A DNA stretch of 64,000 bases from contig NZ_JAHSTT010000002.1 in assembly GCF_019145205.1 (NCBI RefSeq), positions 62,001-126,000 on the forward strand. The letters run 5' to 3'. The stretch is from Pseudomonas khavaziana. GTDB taxonomy: Bacteria > Pseudomonadota > Gammaproteobacteria > Pseudomonadales > Pseudomonadaceae. Every line of letters starts with the position of its first letter. Within the stretch, counting starts at the first letter, position 1. Positions 1-8,946 of the stretch are shown one piece after another. Made by a program: the position numbers and the translations under genes. The notes under the pieces are model-generated. The model did no database searches. It was given only the letters and a program-made list of their open reading frames with translations, and was not told where the DNA came from.

Positions 1-199
1 CCGGGCCGCTGACTTGCAGCGGCGACCCTGCCAACCAGCCCACCACCAGGCCGCCGATGATACCGGTGATCAGCCCTTTGGCCGGCGGCATGCCGGACGC
101 GATCGCGATCCCCATGCACAGGGGCAGAGCGACCAGAAACACAACCACGGAGGCGAGCAGCTCCCGCGGCAGTACAGCTTTCAATTGAGCAGCACGCAT
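1..199 (-). CDS. SulP-family inorganic anion transporter, N-terminal fragment
   Basis: Only the first 66 codons are present; the gene runs off the left edge of the window. The translation begins [20 protein letters not shown] and continues with a hydrophobic stretch and [15 protein letters not shown], the typical first membrane region of SulP anion permeases. The gene follows the beta-carbonic anhydrase on the same strand after 85 bases, so the two are probably co-transcribed. SulP next to carbonic anhydrase suggests bicarbonate rather than sulfate as the substrate, but that is inference from context; nothing in the visible fragment fixes the substrate. Confidence 0.8.
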   Translation of the reverse strand, partial: MRAAQLKAVLPRELLASVVVFLVALPLCMGIAIASGMPPAKGLITGIIGGLVVGWLAGSPLQVSGP

Positions 200-284
200 T
201 ATGGCTCTCCCGAGGCATTCGCCGGGCACGGCAAAGCCTGGCTGCATCCATGGCAGCCACCGCTTTACCCGGCGGGGAAGTGTT

Positions 285-1013
285 TTAGAAGCGCGCTCTA
301 GGCGTCGCGGACGGGATCGGCTCGGTGCCGTTCAACGGTCGAAACGCTGCCTTTTCCGCATCGTAGGCCCGAATTTCGCTGGTCTCGATGTTGTAGATCC
401 AGCCATGGATAAACAGATGACCATTGGCCATGCGCGAAGCCACTGAGGGGTGGGTGCGCAAATGCTGCAACTGGGCGATGACGTTTTCTTCGGTCAACAC
501 CTTCATGCTCTCGCCTTCATTGGCGCAGTCGCAGTTGTCATGGACCATGGCCTTGGCGACTTCGGCGTGACGCAACCATGCCCTGACCGTCGGCATCTTT
601 TCCAGGCTGTCGGGGTTGAGTACCGCGCGCATGGCGCCACAGTCGGAGTGCCCGCACACGATGATGTGCTGTACACCAAGGGCGAGCACCGCGTACTCGA
701 TGGCCGTGGATACGCCACCGTTCATCTGGCCGTAGGGAGGCACCACGTTACCGACATTACGGGTTACAAACAGGTCACCGGGGGAGCTTTGGGTAATCAG
801 CTCAGGCACGATGCGCGAATCGGCACAGGTAATGAACATCGCCCGCGGACTCTGCGCCGTGGCGAGTTTCTTGAAGAGTTCTTCCTGCTGGGGGAAGACG
901 TCGTGATGGAAATGCAAAAAGCCGTCAACGATATGTTGCAACGCTGCATCGGCGGACTCCGCCCCAGGGGCTGAAGCCGACGCAGCCAAAGGCTGTTTAT
1001 CCTTGTCACTCAT
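285..1013 (-). CDS. beta-class carbonic anhydrase
   Basis: The enzyme interconverts CO2 and bicarbonate in the cytoplasm. At 242 aa it has the beta-class zinc-site signatures: CADSR with Cys63, Asp65 and Arg67, and HSDCG with His122 and Cys125. The order Cys-His-Cys and the length match bacterial beta enzymes (Can/CynT group). The first 20 residues are Ala/Ser-rich and look like a low-complexity leader rather than a signal peptide. It lies just upstream of the SulP gene on the same strand, suggesting a linked bicarbonate uptake/hydration pair. A second, gamma-class carbonic anhydrase-like gene is at 8947-9489. The 225 bases upstream hold no clear gene. Confidence 0.93.
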   Translation of the reverse strand: MSDKDKQPLAASASAPGAESADAALQHIVDGFLHFHHDVFPQQEELFKKLATAQSPRAMFITCADSRIVPELITQSSPGDLFVTRNVGNVVPPYGQMNGGVSTAIEYAVLALGVQHIIVCGHSDCGAMRAVLNPDSLEKMPTVRAWLRHAEVAKAMVHDNCDCANEGESMKVLTEENVIAQLQHLRTHPSVASRMANGHLFIHGWIYNIETSEIRAYDAEKAAFRPLNGTEPIPSATPRARF

Positions 1014-1238
1014 GATTCATCCTCTTGATTAATGCAGGGGAGCGTTCACCACCATTCGACGCCGGGCGAGTGGAATAGTTGAGACCTCACAATCCACGGC
1101 GGCGACTAATGAGTCACTCGCTGAACAAGGTAACCGCCGAAACTTAACTCAAACTGAATGAACCGCTCTAGCTCGGGGCTTTCAGTGATATCAAAACGCG
1201 ACCACTCATACAGTAATCGTGCCGTCTTATTCATCAGT

Positions 1239-2297
1239 CTACAACAATGCCATTTGCCTGCCCGGCGGACAGAACGCCGCGCAATCCAGATTGAAACCTT
1301 CACGACGATTCAGCCCCAGGCGCTTGATCGCCTTGCTGAAGCGTTGCGCCAGCAGGTCCGCAAATGGCCCTTCACCCCGCATTCGCACACCAAAGCGGCT
1401 GTCATACACCTGGCCACCGCGCACCTGGCGCACCAAGCTCATGACATGGGCGGCACGCTGAGGATAATGGGCCGCCAGCCATTCCTCGAACAGCGGCGCA
1501 ACCTCCAACGGCAAGCGCAGCATCATATACGCCGCGCTTTGTGCCCCGGCCGCGTGTGCCTCGGCGAGCAGGCTCTCCAATTCGCTGTCGTTGATCATCG
1601 GAATCATCGGCGAGCACAACACGCCCACCGGGATACCCGCCTCGCGCATAACCCGAATCGCCCTCAGCCGCGCCTTGGGCGCCGCCGTGCGTGGCTCCAG
1701 GATGCGCTTGAGTTCATCGTCCAGGCTGGTGAGGCTGATCATCACCGCCACCAGCCGCTGGCGGGCCAGCTCGGTCAGCAGGTCGAGATCGCGCAATATC
1801 AACGACCCCTTGGTGATGATAGTCACCGGGTGCCGGTAGCGCAGCAGCACTTCCAGAGTTTGCCGAGCGATCTTGTATTCCCGCTCGATAGGCTGGTACG
1901 GATCGGTATTGGAGCCCAGGTTGATCGGCGCGCACACGTAGCCAGGCTTGGACAGTTGCTGTTCCAGCACATCAGCCGCGTTGGTCTTGGCGATCAACCT
2001 GGTTTCGAAGTCCAGCCCCGGAGACATGTCCCAATAGGCATGACTGGGCCGCGCATAACAGTAGATGCAACCGTGCTCGCAGCCGCGATAAGGGTTGATG
2101 GAACGATCAAAGGGCAAGTCCGGCGAGTTATTGCGCGTGATGATGGTCTTGGCCGCTTCAATACGCACTTCGGTGCCTTGGGTCTCGGGCACCTCCTGAT
2201 ACCAGCCGTCATCCTCAGCCACGCTGACCGTAGGTGCAAACCGGTTGTGCAGGTTGGTGGCCGTGCCCCGACCGCGGGGCGGCAACGCAGTAGACAT
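1239..2297 (-). CDS. PA0069-type radical SAM protein (SPL-like)
   Basis: This 352-aa protein has a radical-SAM [4Fe-4S] cluster motif, CEHGCIYC, with Cys73, Cys77 and Cys80 (CxxxCxxC), following RSINPYRG. It belongs to the family annotated as PA0069, distantly related to spore photoproduct lyase; the reaction is not known to me. The ATG at 2297 lies 15 bases from a LexA-like box (2313-2328), and the only plausible ribosome site, GAGGCG, lies in the 3' arm of the hairpin formed there. From memory PA0069 belongs to the P. aeruginosa SOS regulon, which would fit a DNA-damage role. That role is inference. Confidence 0.85.
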   Translation of the reverse strand: MSTALPPRGRGTATNLHNRFAPTVSVAEDDGWYQEVPETQGTEVRIEAAKTIITRNNSPDLPFDRSINPYRGCEHGCIYCYARPSHAYWDMSPGLDFETRLIAKTNAADVLEQQLSKPGYVCAPINLGSNTDPYQPIEREYKIARQTLEVLLRYRHPVTIITKGSLILRDLDLLTELARQRLVAVMISLTSLDDELKRILEPRTAAPKARLRAIRVMREAGIPVGVLCSPMIPMINDSELESLLAEAHAAGAQSAAYMMLRLPLEVAPLFEEWLAAHYPQRAAHVMSLVRQVRGGQVYDSRFGVRMRGEGPFADLLAQRFSKAIKRLGLNRREGFNLDCAAFCPPGRQMALL

Positions 2298-2301
2298 GAA
2301 A

Positions 2302-2339
2302 ACGCCTCGATACTGTTTTTATATACAGTATCGAGGCGT
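2302..2339. promoter_or_regulatory. LexA-like box nested in a perfect hairpin
   Basis: Perfect 15-base inverted arms (2302-2316 and 2325-2339) enclose an 8-base AT loop. The centre, CTGTTTTTATATACAG at 2313-2328, matches the CTG-N10-CAG gammaproteobacterial LexA consensus with its AT-rich core. Read on the minus strand the hairpin is followed by TTTTC and then the ATG of the radical SAM gene, so it also looks like the terminator of the gluconate dehydrogenase operon ending at 2379. The double use is inference. Confidence 0.75.
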
Positions 2340-2378
2340 GAGGTTTCTGACCAGTGCCGTTCGGCGGCCAGGGAGAGA

Positions 2379-3677
2379 TCAGTGCTTTTGCGTCACTTGC
2401 CCCAAGTCATCCCCCGAGGTCGTGCGCATTGTGCTCTTGCGCAGGTCCGCCACGTCACTGGCGTTGATTGGCGCCCCCTTGTTGCCCCAGCTGCCACGGA
2501 TGAAACTGACCACATCCGCCACTTCCTGGTCCGACAGGCGCCAGGCGAACGCCGGCATGGTGAAGGTCGATGGCGCCGTATGGGTCGCCGGCAAAGTACC
2601 ACCGTTCAACACGATGTTGATCAACGATGTGGCATCCGCCGTCTGCAATACCGGGTTACCCGCCAGTGCTGGGAACACACGCGTATAGCCATGGCCATCG
2701 GTACGGTGGCAGGCCGCGCAGTTGTCGATATACACCGACGCACCCGGCTTACTGTCATCGCCTTTCCAGAGCGCTTGGGCTACCTGCTTGTCGTACTGGT
2801 GTGGCTGGTCCTCGGGATCGACCGCCGGCAGGCTCTTGAGGTAACGGGCGATAGCGGTCAGGTCGTCTTGCGACATGTACTGCATGCTGTGGACGACAAC
2901 ATCGCTCATGCCACCGAACACCGCGCTGCGGTCACTGCGGCCGGTCTTGAGGAACTGCACCAACTGCTCCTCGCTCCAGCTGCCAAGGCCATCCTTGTGG
3001 TCACCGCGCAGGCTCTTTGCGATCCAGCCTTCCAACGGTGCGCTGCCGGACAGGAAGGCGTTGCCATCAGTGGCACTCAGGGCTTTTTCCTGCATGGTCA
3101 TGGCACGAGGCGTATGGCAGGCGCCACAGTGGCCGAGGCCTTCAACCAGATAGGCACCACGATCGATCACCGGATCAGCAGCGGCTCGCGCCTGATGGCC
3201 CTCGACCGCAGGCGCGAACATCCAGCGCCAAGCCGCCAAAGGCCAGCGCATGCTCAATGGCCAGGGAATATCGCTGGCCTTGTTTTCTTGGGCAATCGGC
3301 TCAACGCCCTTCATGAAATACGCATACAACGCCTGCATATCACTGTCGCTGACACGCGCATAAGACGGGTAGGGCATCGCCGGGTAAAGCGTACTACCGT
3401 TCTTGGCGACGCCATGGCGCACGGCCTTGTCGAAGTCCTCGAAGCTATAGTCGCCCAGGCCGGTCTTGTCCGGGGTGATGTTGGTCGAATAGATCACACC
3501 GATGGGGGTTTCCATGGGCAGGCCGCCGGCGAAGGGTTTGCCACCCTTGGCGGTATGGCAGGCCACGCAGTCACCGGCACGCGCCAGGTATTCACCCTGC
3601 TTGATCAAGTCGGTTTCGGCAGCGCTGACCGAGCAACTGCTGAAGAGCGCCAAGGAGGCGATTACGAATGCTTTCAT
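2379..3677 (-). CDS. gluconate 2-dehydrogenase, triheme cytochrome c subunit
   Basis: This 432-aa protein carries an export signal (MKAFVIASLALFSSCSVSAA) and three CxxCH haem-c sites: Cys37/Cys40/His41, Cys184/Cys187/His188 and Cys320/Cys323/His324. It is the membrane-associated cytochrome subunit that passes electrons from the flavoprotein subunit to ubiquinone in the periplasmic gluconate (or sugar-acid) dehydrogenase. It is the last gene of the three-gene operon, 12 bases after the GMC subunit. I chose ATG 3677 rather than ATG 3683 because AAGGAG is 8 bases before the former and only 2 before the latter. Alcohol dehydrogenase cytochrome subunits are the closest alternative, but the neighbouring subunits point to gluconate dehydrogenase. 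Confidence 0.9.
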   Translation of the reverse strand: MKAFVIASLALFSSCSVSAAETDLIKQGEYLARAGDCVACHTAKGGKPFAGGLPMETPIGVIYSTNITPDKTGLGDYSFEDFDKAVRHGVAKNGSTLYPAMPYPSYARVSDSDMQALYAYFMKGVEPIAQENKASDIPWPLSMRWPLAAWRWMFAPAVEGHQARAAADPVIDRGAYLVEGLGHCGACHTPRAMTMQEKALSATDGNAFLSGSAPLEGWIAKSLRGDHKDGLGSWSEEQLVQFLKTGRSDRSAVFGGMSDVVVHSMQYMSQDDLTAIARYLKSLPAVDPEDQPHQYDKQVAQALWKGDDSKPGASVYIDNCAACHRTDGHGYTRVFPALAGNPVLQTADATSLINIVLNGGTLPATHTAPSTFTMPAFAWRLSDQEVADVVSFIRGSWGNKGAPINASDVADLRKSTMRTTSGDDLGQVTQKH

Positions 3678-3689
3678 GGTCATCGCTCC

Positions 3690-5474
3690 TTATGCCTGAA
3701 CCAGTGGGCCGGGGTTTTTCAGGTACTGCTCGCGGATCGCTCGAGCCGACCAATAGGTCAACGCTGCCACCAGTCCCGTAGGGTTGTAGCCCAATCCTTG
3801 TGGGAAAGCAGACGCACCCGGGACAAACACGTTGTGTACATCCCAGCACTGCAGGTAGCGGTTCAACGCGCTGGTTTTTGGATCGGTGCCCATGATCGCG
3901 CCACCGTTAAGGTGGGTGGTCTGGTACGAGGCAGTATTGAAGTGCTCGCCGACTTTTTTACCCAACACCGCGATGGCCTTGGGGTTCATGGCTTGGGCGA
4001 CCTTGCCCATTTTCTCGATCATGAAGCGGTTCATCTTGATGTCGTTTTCTTGCCAGTCGAAGGTCATGCGTAGCAGCGGCAAACCGTAGGCATCGCGGTA
4101 AACCGGATCCAGGTCCAGGTAGTTGCTGCGGTAGGACTGATGGGCGCCGTGGGCATCCATCGACACCTGATGGGTGTAGTAATCGGCGGTGGCGCGCTTC
4201 CAGGCGCTGCCCCAGGCAGGCGTGCCCGGCGGGTTGGAGGTACCGGCAATCGGCCGGCTGCCGGCCTGGTTGACCCACATCGGCGAGCCACCCACGAAGC
4301 CGTGGGGGCCGTGATCGAAGTTGTCGGCATTGAAGTCGTCGATGGCCACGCCATTGCCGCCCGCGCCGATGAAGTTGTTGGTGTGAGTGTCCTTGTCGAA
4401 GAACGCCTTGATGGTGCCCATGTTCTGGTAGGCGAAGTTGCGGCCCACCACACCCTCATTGGTGATCGGATCGTAGGGTTTGCCGATGCCCGACAGCAGC
4501 ATCAGGCGCACGTTATGGAACTGGAACGCGCCAAGAATCACCAAGTCTGCCGGCTGCTCGCATTCGCGGCCCTGGGCGTCGATATAAGTCACGCCGGTGG
4601 CTTTTTTCCGGGTGCTGTCGAGGTTGACCTTGAGCACGTGGGAATTGGGTCGCAGCTCGAAGTTCGGCACTTGGCGAAGGGCCGGCAGGATGTTCACGTT
4701 CGGAGACGCCTTGGAATACATGTAGCACACGTAGCCACTGCAAAAACCGCAGAAATTGCACGGCCCCATCTGCGCGCCATAAGGGTTGGTGTAGGGCCCC
4801 GAAGTATTGGCCGACGGCAGATTGTAGGGTTTGTACCCCACTTCAGCCGCGGCTTTCTGAAACAGCTGTGCGGAGACGGTATTTTTCTGCGCCTCCAGCG
4901 GGAACGGATTGGAGCGATCCGGCGCATACGGGTTGCCACCGCGGCCTTCGCCAACCAATTGGCCCTTGACGGTCCAAGCTTGGCCGGAGGTGCCGAAGAC
5001 TTTTTCCGCATAGTCGAAAAATGGCTCCAGCTCTTCGTAGCTGACACCGAAATCCTGGATGGTCATGTCCTTGGGAATAAAGTTCTTGCCATAGCGCTCT
5101 TCGTAATGGCTGCGCATGCGCAGTTCGATAGGGTCGACGCGAAAATGCACGCCTGACCAGTGCAGACCCGCGCCCCCTACGCCGTTACCCGGCAAAAAAG
5201 CACCGAGCTGACGGTTGGGCAGGGCAACATCATTCACGCTATGGCGAATGGTCACCGTCTCCTTGGAGATATCCTGGAACAGCTTCTTACGCACGCTGTA
5301 GGTCAATTCATCGATGACCTGGGGATAGTTGCCGTCCGGATAAGTGTCCTGCATCGGGCCGCGCTCCAGCGCTACCACGTTGAGGCCCGCTTCCGTCAGC
5401 TCCTTGGCCATGATCGCGCCGGTCCAGCCGAAGCCAACAATCACCGCATCCACTTTCTTCATGATGGTCGCCAC
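3690..5474 (-). CDS. gluconate 2-dehydrogenase, FAD (GMC) large subunit
   Basis: This catalytic flavoprotein of about 594 aa oxidises D-gluconate to 2-ketogluconate in the periplasm. The N-terminus MKKVDAVIVGFGWTGAIMAK holds the FAD-binding GxGxxG fold of GMC oxidoreductases, and the C-terminal region holds the conserved His/Asn-type segment (FNTASYQTTHLNGGAIMGTD). It has no signal peptide of its own; it is probably exported together with the Tat-signal small subunit encoded immediately upstream. The start is the GTG at 5474, two bases after the stop of the previous gene and preceded by GAGAGG; ATG 5462 is the alternative. A related 2-ketogluconate or sorbitol dehydrogenase cannot be excluded from sequence alone. 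Confidence 0.88.
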   Translation of the reverse strand: MATIMKKVDAVIVGFGWTGAIMAKELTEAGLNVVALERGPMQDTYPDGNYPQVIDELTYSVRKKLFQDISKETVTIRHSVNDVALPNRQLGAFLPGNGVGGAGLHWSGVHFRVDPIELRMRSHYEERYGKNFIPKDMTIQDFGVSYEELEPFFDYAEKVFGTSGQAWTVKGQLVGEGRGGNPYAPDRSNPFPLEAQKNTVSAQLFQKAAAEVGYKPYNLPSANTSGPYTNPYGAQMGPCNFCGFCSGYVCYMYSKASPNVNILPALRQVPNFELRPNSHVLKVNLDSTRKKATGVTYIDAQGRECEQPADLVILGAFQFHNVRLMLLSGIGKPYDPITNEGVVGRNFAYQNMGTIKAFFDKDTHTNNFIGAGGNGVAIDDFNADNFDHGPHGFVGGSPMWVNQAGSRPIAGTSNPPGTPAWGSAWKRATADYYTHQVSMDAHGAHQSYRSNYLDLDPVYRDAYGLPLLRMTFDWQENDIKMNRFMIEKMGKVAQAMNPKAIAVLGKKVGEHFNTASYQTTHLNGGAIMGTDPKTSALNRYLQCWDVHNVFVPGASAFPQGLGYNPTGLVAALTYWSARAIREQYLKNPGPLVQA

Positions 5475-5476
5475 GT

Positions 5477-6229
5477 TTATGCCCTCTCGCCGCGAATGGA
5501 AACAGCCGGGAAGGGGTATTGCTCGTTGCGTTCCACCCAATCCATAAAGTCGGCGCGGGCGCCCGGGAAGCCAATCATGGTCCAACCGACCATGCCTTTA
5601 TTGCCGCCGTGGATGGGATCGCAGAAGAAACCCTCCTTAGTGTTTTGCAGCAACAGGTTGAAGAATATCTTCGCTGGCACCGCCTCGAAATGCGCTGCGA
5701 CTTCACTGCCGCCAGCCTCCAGGCGCCGCAGCATATCGTCTCGGGTAGCGCTGTCTTGCGCAGCAAAAGCTTTACCGTTGAACGCTTTCGACCATGCATC
5801 CGTCGCAGCAATACCCAGGCGGTAGATTTCCTTGGGCACTAATTTGCTCTGCCAACCCATCTCCGGCGCTGCGTCGGCGTTAAACGGGCCTTGCATGTAC
5901 CACAGGGCGCCACTGGCATATGGGGTATTCATCTGACGGTCAATGTATTCCGGTGCGCCAGCTTCCAAGGCGCCAGGGCCCTGTGCGTCAGCGGGAATCA
6001 AGCGCTCCACGGCGGCATTGATAAAGGCCCATTCTTCAGCCGTGAAATAGCTTGGCTCATAGGCCTTTTCGTTTGGCGCGGGCTTGGCCGGCGCGGCCTG
6101 GGCAGGCTCCGGCGTAGCCATCAGCATCGAACCGCCAAGGCCGGTGCTGGCAACCGTGACCACCGGGATCAAGGTCAAGGATTTGCGTAGAAAGTCACGC
6201 CGGGGGTTGTCTTGATCTTGATCAGACAT
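5477..6229 (-). CDS. gluconate 2-dehydrogenase, Tat-exported small subunit (subunit 3)
   Basis: This 250-aa protein is the first gene of the operon. Its N-terminus has a twin-arginine signal (NPRRDFLRKSLTLIPVVTVA) followed by a hydrophobic stretch and an AxA-like cleavage region (PAQAAPAKP). The rest matches the gluconate 2-dehydrogenase subunit-3 family (FTAEEWAFINAAVERLIPAD). This subunit probably carries the cofactor-loaded large subunit through the Tat pore. Stop and next start are two bases apart, indicating translational coupling. The 180 bases upstream contain an ATTGGA-N9-TCCAAT dyad that could be an operator. Confidence 0.88.
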   Translation of the reverse strand: MSDQDQDNPRRDFLRKSLTLIPVVTVASTGLGGSMLMATPEPAQAAPAKPAPNEKAYEPSYFTAEEWAFINAAVERLIPADAQGPGALEAGAPEYIDRQMNTPYASGALWYMQGPFNADAAPEMGWQSKLVPKEIYRLGIAATDAWSKAFNGKAFAAQDSATRDDMLRRLEAGGSEVAAHFEAVPAKIFFNLLLQNTKEGFFCDPIHGGNKGMVGWTMIGFPGARADFMDWVERNEQYPFPAVSIRGERA

Positions 6230-6411
6230 GGGTACACCTCATCATGTGGGCACGGGTTTGGCAGCCGCTTCTGAGAACGGTTTGTCTTTTTTTAGCGGCA
6301 CATTGGAACCAATCGATCCAATGAAATAGAGCGCAGCCGCAATCAATAGTTACAAATGATAGCAGGCTAAGGATGTAGAGGAGAGTTTCAGCGACCTAAG
6401 TCGCATAGAAA

Positions 6412-6498
6412 GTGGGAGGGGGCTTGCTCCCGATAGGGTCGTGTCAGCCAACCTATGCATGGCTGGAACGCCGCTATCGGGGGAAAGCCCCCTCCCAC
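6412..6498. repeat. REPIN (paired REP palindromes)
   Basis: Two inverted REP units flank a short spacer: GTGGGAGGGGGCTTGCTCCC at the left and its near-complement ending CCCCCTCCCAC at the right. This is the commonest class in the window; related copies occur near 12.1, 28.3, 30.0 and 40.4 kb. It lies downstream of yheV, between that gene and the gluconate dehydrogenase promoter region, and so may also end yheV transcription. Confidence 0.9.
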
Positions 6499-6520
6499 AT
6501 TTCGGTATGCGTACAGGTTG

Positions 6521-6796
6521 TTAGTCTTTTTTCAACTTGGGGTTGGGAAAGAACTGCACGGCTTGCACTTTTGGATTCGCAGGCGCTTTCAACGCCGAGG
6601 TATTGACCCGCGTGCCCAACTCCTTGGGCACCGACAGGCCTTGATCATTCAGCGTATCGGTATAGCCGCAGGCCACGCATTCACGGTGCGGCACGCTGTC
6701 TTCGGTCCACATCTTCAACTTGTCCGGCTCGCTGCACGCCGGGCAGACCGCCCCGGCGATAAATTGCTTTTTGGTAATCACAGGCCCTTCACTCAT
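6521..6796 (-). CDS. yheV: YheV-family zinc-ribbon protein
   Basis: This 91-aa protein has two CxxC pairs (CPAC near residue 18 and CVAC near residue 40) that form a zinc-ribbon-like metal site. The family is a conserved partner of oligopeptidase A and its biochemical role is unknown. Its ATG overlaps the stop of prlC by four bases (ATGA), indicating translational coupling. The C-terminus is rich in Lys and Pro. The assignment rests on size, Cys pattern and the prlC linkage. Confidence 0.8.
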   Translation of the reverse strand: MSEGPVITKKQFIAGAVCPACSEPDKLKMWTEDSVPHRECVACGYTDTLNDQGLSVPKELGTRVNTSALKAPANPKVQAVQFFPNPKLKKD

Positions 6797-8844
6797 GCTG
6801 CCGCGTCCTCACTCAGGCCGCTGTGGCGCAAGAGTGCGTCAATCGACGGCGCTCGTCCGCGGAAGTCGACGAACAGCACCATCGGTGCCTGGGAACCCCC
6901 ACGCGCCAGAATCGCTTCGCGGAAGGCCCGACCGGTCTGGGCGTTGAGCACGCCGTCTTCTTCGAACTTGGAAAATGCGTCCGCGGACAGCACTTCCGCC
7001 CACTTGTAGCTGTAGTAACCCGCCGCATAACCACCGGCAAAGATGTGCGCGAAACTGTTAGGGAAGCGGTTGTAGGCTGGCGGACGCATCACCGAGACTT
7101 CGTCACGCACGCCTTCGAGCACCTGCGCCACGCTGCGGCCATCGCCATGGGTGGCGTGCAGCTCGAAGTCAAACAGCGAGAACTCCAGCTGGCGCACCAT
7201 CATCAGGCCGGACTGGAAATTTTTCGCGGCGAGCATTTTTTCCAGCAGGTCATGGGGCAGCGGCTCGCCGGTTTCATAGTGGCCGGAGATCAGTGCCAGA
7301 CCTTCGGGCTCCCAGCACCAGTTCTCCATGAATTGGCTCGGCAACTCCACCGCATCCCACGCCACGCCGTTGATACCGGATACGCCGGCATGTTCAACGC
7401 GGGTCAGCAGGTGATGCAGGCCGTGGCCGAATTCGTGAAACAGCGTGGTGACTTCATCGTGGGTCAGCAGGGCAGGCTTGCCGCTGTCGGCCGGAGTGAA
7501 GTTGCACACCAGGTTGGCCACGGGGCTTTGCAGCACGCCGTCGACGGTGCGGCGGCGGTCACGGGCTCCGTCCATCCAGGCGCCGCCGCGCTTGTTGGCG
7601 CGAGCGTACAGGTCGAAGAAGAAGCGCCCCACGTGTTCGCCGTTTTCCTTGATTTCGAACAGGCGGACATCCGGATGCCAGGCGTCGAAGCCCTTTAGCT
7701 CGGCGATCTCAATGCCATACAGGCGCTGAACGATGGCAAACAGCCCGCCCAGCACCTTGTCGATGGGGAAGTAGGCGCGCAGGGCTTCCTGGGACACGCT
7801 GTAGCGCTGCTCGCGCAGTTTCTCGCCATAAAAACCGCTGTCCCAGCTCTGCAGGTCAGCGCAGCCTTGTTCGGCGGCGTAAGCCTTGAGCTGCTGCAAA
7901 TCCTGGGTAGCAAACGGCTTGCTGCGCTTGGCCAGGTCACGCAGGAAGCTCAGCACCTGGTCACTGGACTCGGCCATCTTGGTTGCGAGGCTGAGCTCGG
8001 AGAAGGATGCAAAACCCAACAACCGGGCCAGTTCCTGACGCAGGTCGAGGATCTGCTCCATCACCGGGCCGTTATCGTTCTGGCCGGCGTTCGGGCCTTG
8101 GTCCGATGCACGGGTGCAGTAAGCGGCGTACACCTCTTCACGCAAGGCGCGGTCCTGGGCGTAGGTCATTACCGCGTAGTAGCTGGGAAACTCCAGGGTG
8201 ATCAACCAGCCATCAAGGCCCTTGGCCTGGGCCGCAGCGGCCATTTGCGCCTTGGCAGAGTCGGTCAGGCCGGCGAGGGTGGTTTCATCGGTGACGTGCT
8301 TGGTCCAGGCTTGGGTGGCGTCCAGCAGCTGGTTGGAGAATTTGCTGCCCAGCTCGGAAAGCTTGCTCTGCACTTCGGCGTAGCGCTTTTGCTGCTCCGG
8401 CGGCAGGTCGATGCCCGACAGGCGGAAATCGCGCAGGGCGTGTTCCAGGATGGTTTTCTGCGCCACGTCGAAACCGGCGGCCTCTGGGCTGTTAGCCAAG
8501 GCTTCGAAGGCTTGGAACAGTTCGCGGTTCTGGCCCATTTCGGTGGAGTAGGCGCTCAATGCCGGCAAGCAAGCCTCGTAGGCTTCGCGCAGCTCGGCGC
8601 TGTTGCACACGGCATTGAGGTGGCTGACCGGGCTCCAGGCAGCGCCAAGACGATCATTGAGTTCATCCATGGCAAGGACCAGACCGGCCCATGTCGGATT
8701 TTTACCCTGGCTTTGCAGGATGTCTGCGATAGCCACACGGTTATCGGCGAGGATCTGTTCGATGGCCGGCTGGACGTGCTCGGCACGGATCGCCGAGAAC
8801 GGCGGCAGGTCGTAGGACTGCAATAGAGGGTTGTTCGCGCTCAC
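6793..8844 (-). CDS. prlC: oligopeptidase A (M3 metallopeptidase)
   Basis: This cytoplasmic zinc peptidase of 683 aa degrades short peptides, including cleaved signal peptides. The M3 signature HEFGHGLHHLLTR contains the HExxH zinc site, and the C-terminal segment has the Tyr/Gly-rich GGYAAGYYSYKWAEVLSADA typical of the family. I chose GTG 8844 (protein VSANNPLLQSYDLPPFSAI) because AAGGTG lies at good spacing and the family starts here; an upstream ATG at 8910 would add 22 unconserved residues. It is divergent from the gamma-carbonic anhydrase gene, with about 100 bases of shared promoter space. Confidence 0.93.
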   Translation of the reverse strand: MSANNPLLQSYDLPPFSAIRAEHVQPAIEQILADNRVAIADILQSQGKNPTWAGLVLAMDELNDRLGAAWSPVSHLNAVCNSAELREAYEACLPALSAYSTEMGQNRELFQAFEALANSPEAAGFDVAQKTILEHALRDFRLSGIDLPPEQQKRYAEVQSKLSELGSKFSNQLLDATQAWTKHVTDETTLAGLTDSAKAQMAAAAQAKGLDGWLITLEFPSYYAVMTYAQDRALREEVYAAYCTRASDQGPNAGQNDNGPVMEQILDLRQELARLLGFASFSELSLATKMAESSDQVLSFLRDLAKRSKPFATQDLQQLKAYAAEQGCADLQSWDSGFYGEKLREQRYSVSQEALRAYFPIDKVLGGLFAIVQRLYGIEIAELKGFDAWHPDVRLFEIKENGEHVGRFFFDLYARANKRGGAWMDGARDRRRTVDGVLQSPVANLVCNFTPADSGKPALLTHDEVTTLFHEFGHGLHHLLTRVEHAGVSGINGVAWDAVELPSQFMENWCWEPEGLALISGHYETGEPLPHDLLEKMLAAKNFQSGLMMVRQLEFSLFDFELHATHGDGRSVAQVLEGVRDEVSVMRPPAYNRFPNSFAHIFAGGYAAGYYSYKWAEVLSADAFSKFEEDGVLNAQTGRAFREAILARGGSQAPMVLFVDFRGRAPSIDALLRHSGLSEDAAA

Positions 8845-8946
8845 GGTTGGCACCTTGGCTGAAGAAACATGTAAGAACAAAGATGGGGCCATCTTAATTA
8901 CAATCAACACCCACCGCAGCTATCAGCAGAAGAGAGAGAGGCTATC

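Noticed and set aside
1106..1234. 42-codon frame (MNKTARLLYEWSRFDITESP...) downstream of the radical SAM gene
   Set aside because: Composition is plausible for a protein, but there is no ribosome site and I know no relative; not enough support to call a gene.
1158..4073. 971-codon open frame on the plus strand
   Set aside because: It is antisense to the radical SAM and cytochrome genes, has no recognisable domain and arises from GC-rich codon bias.
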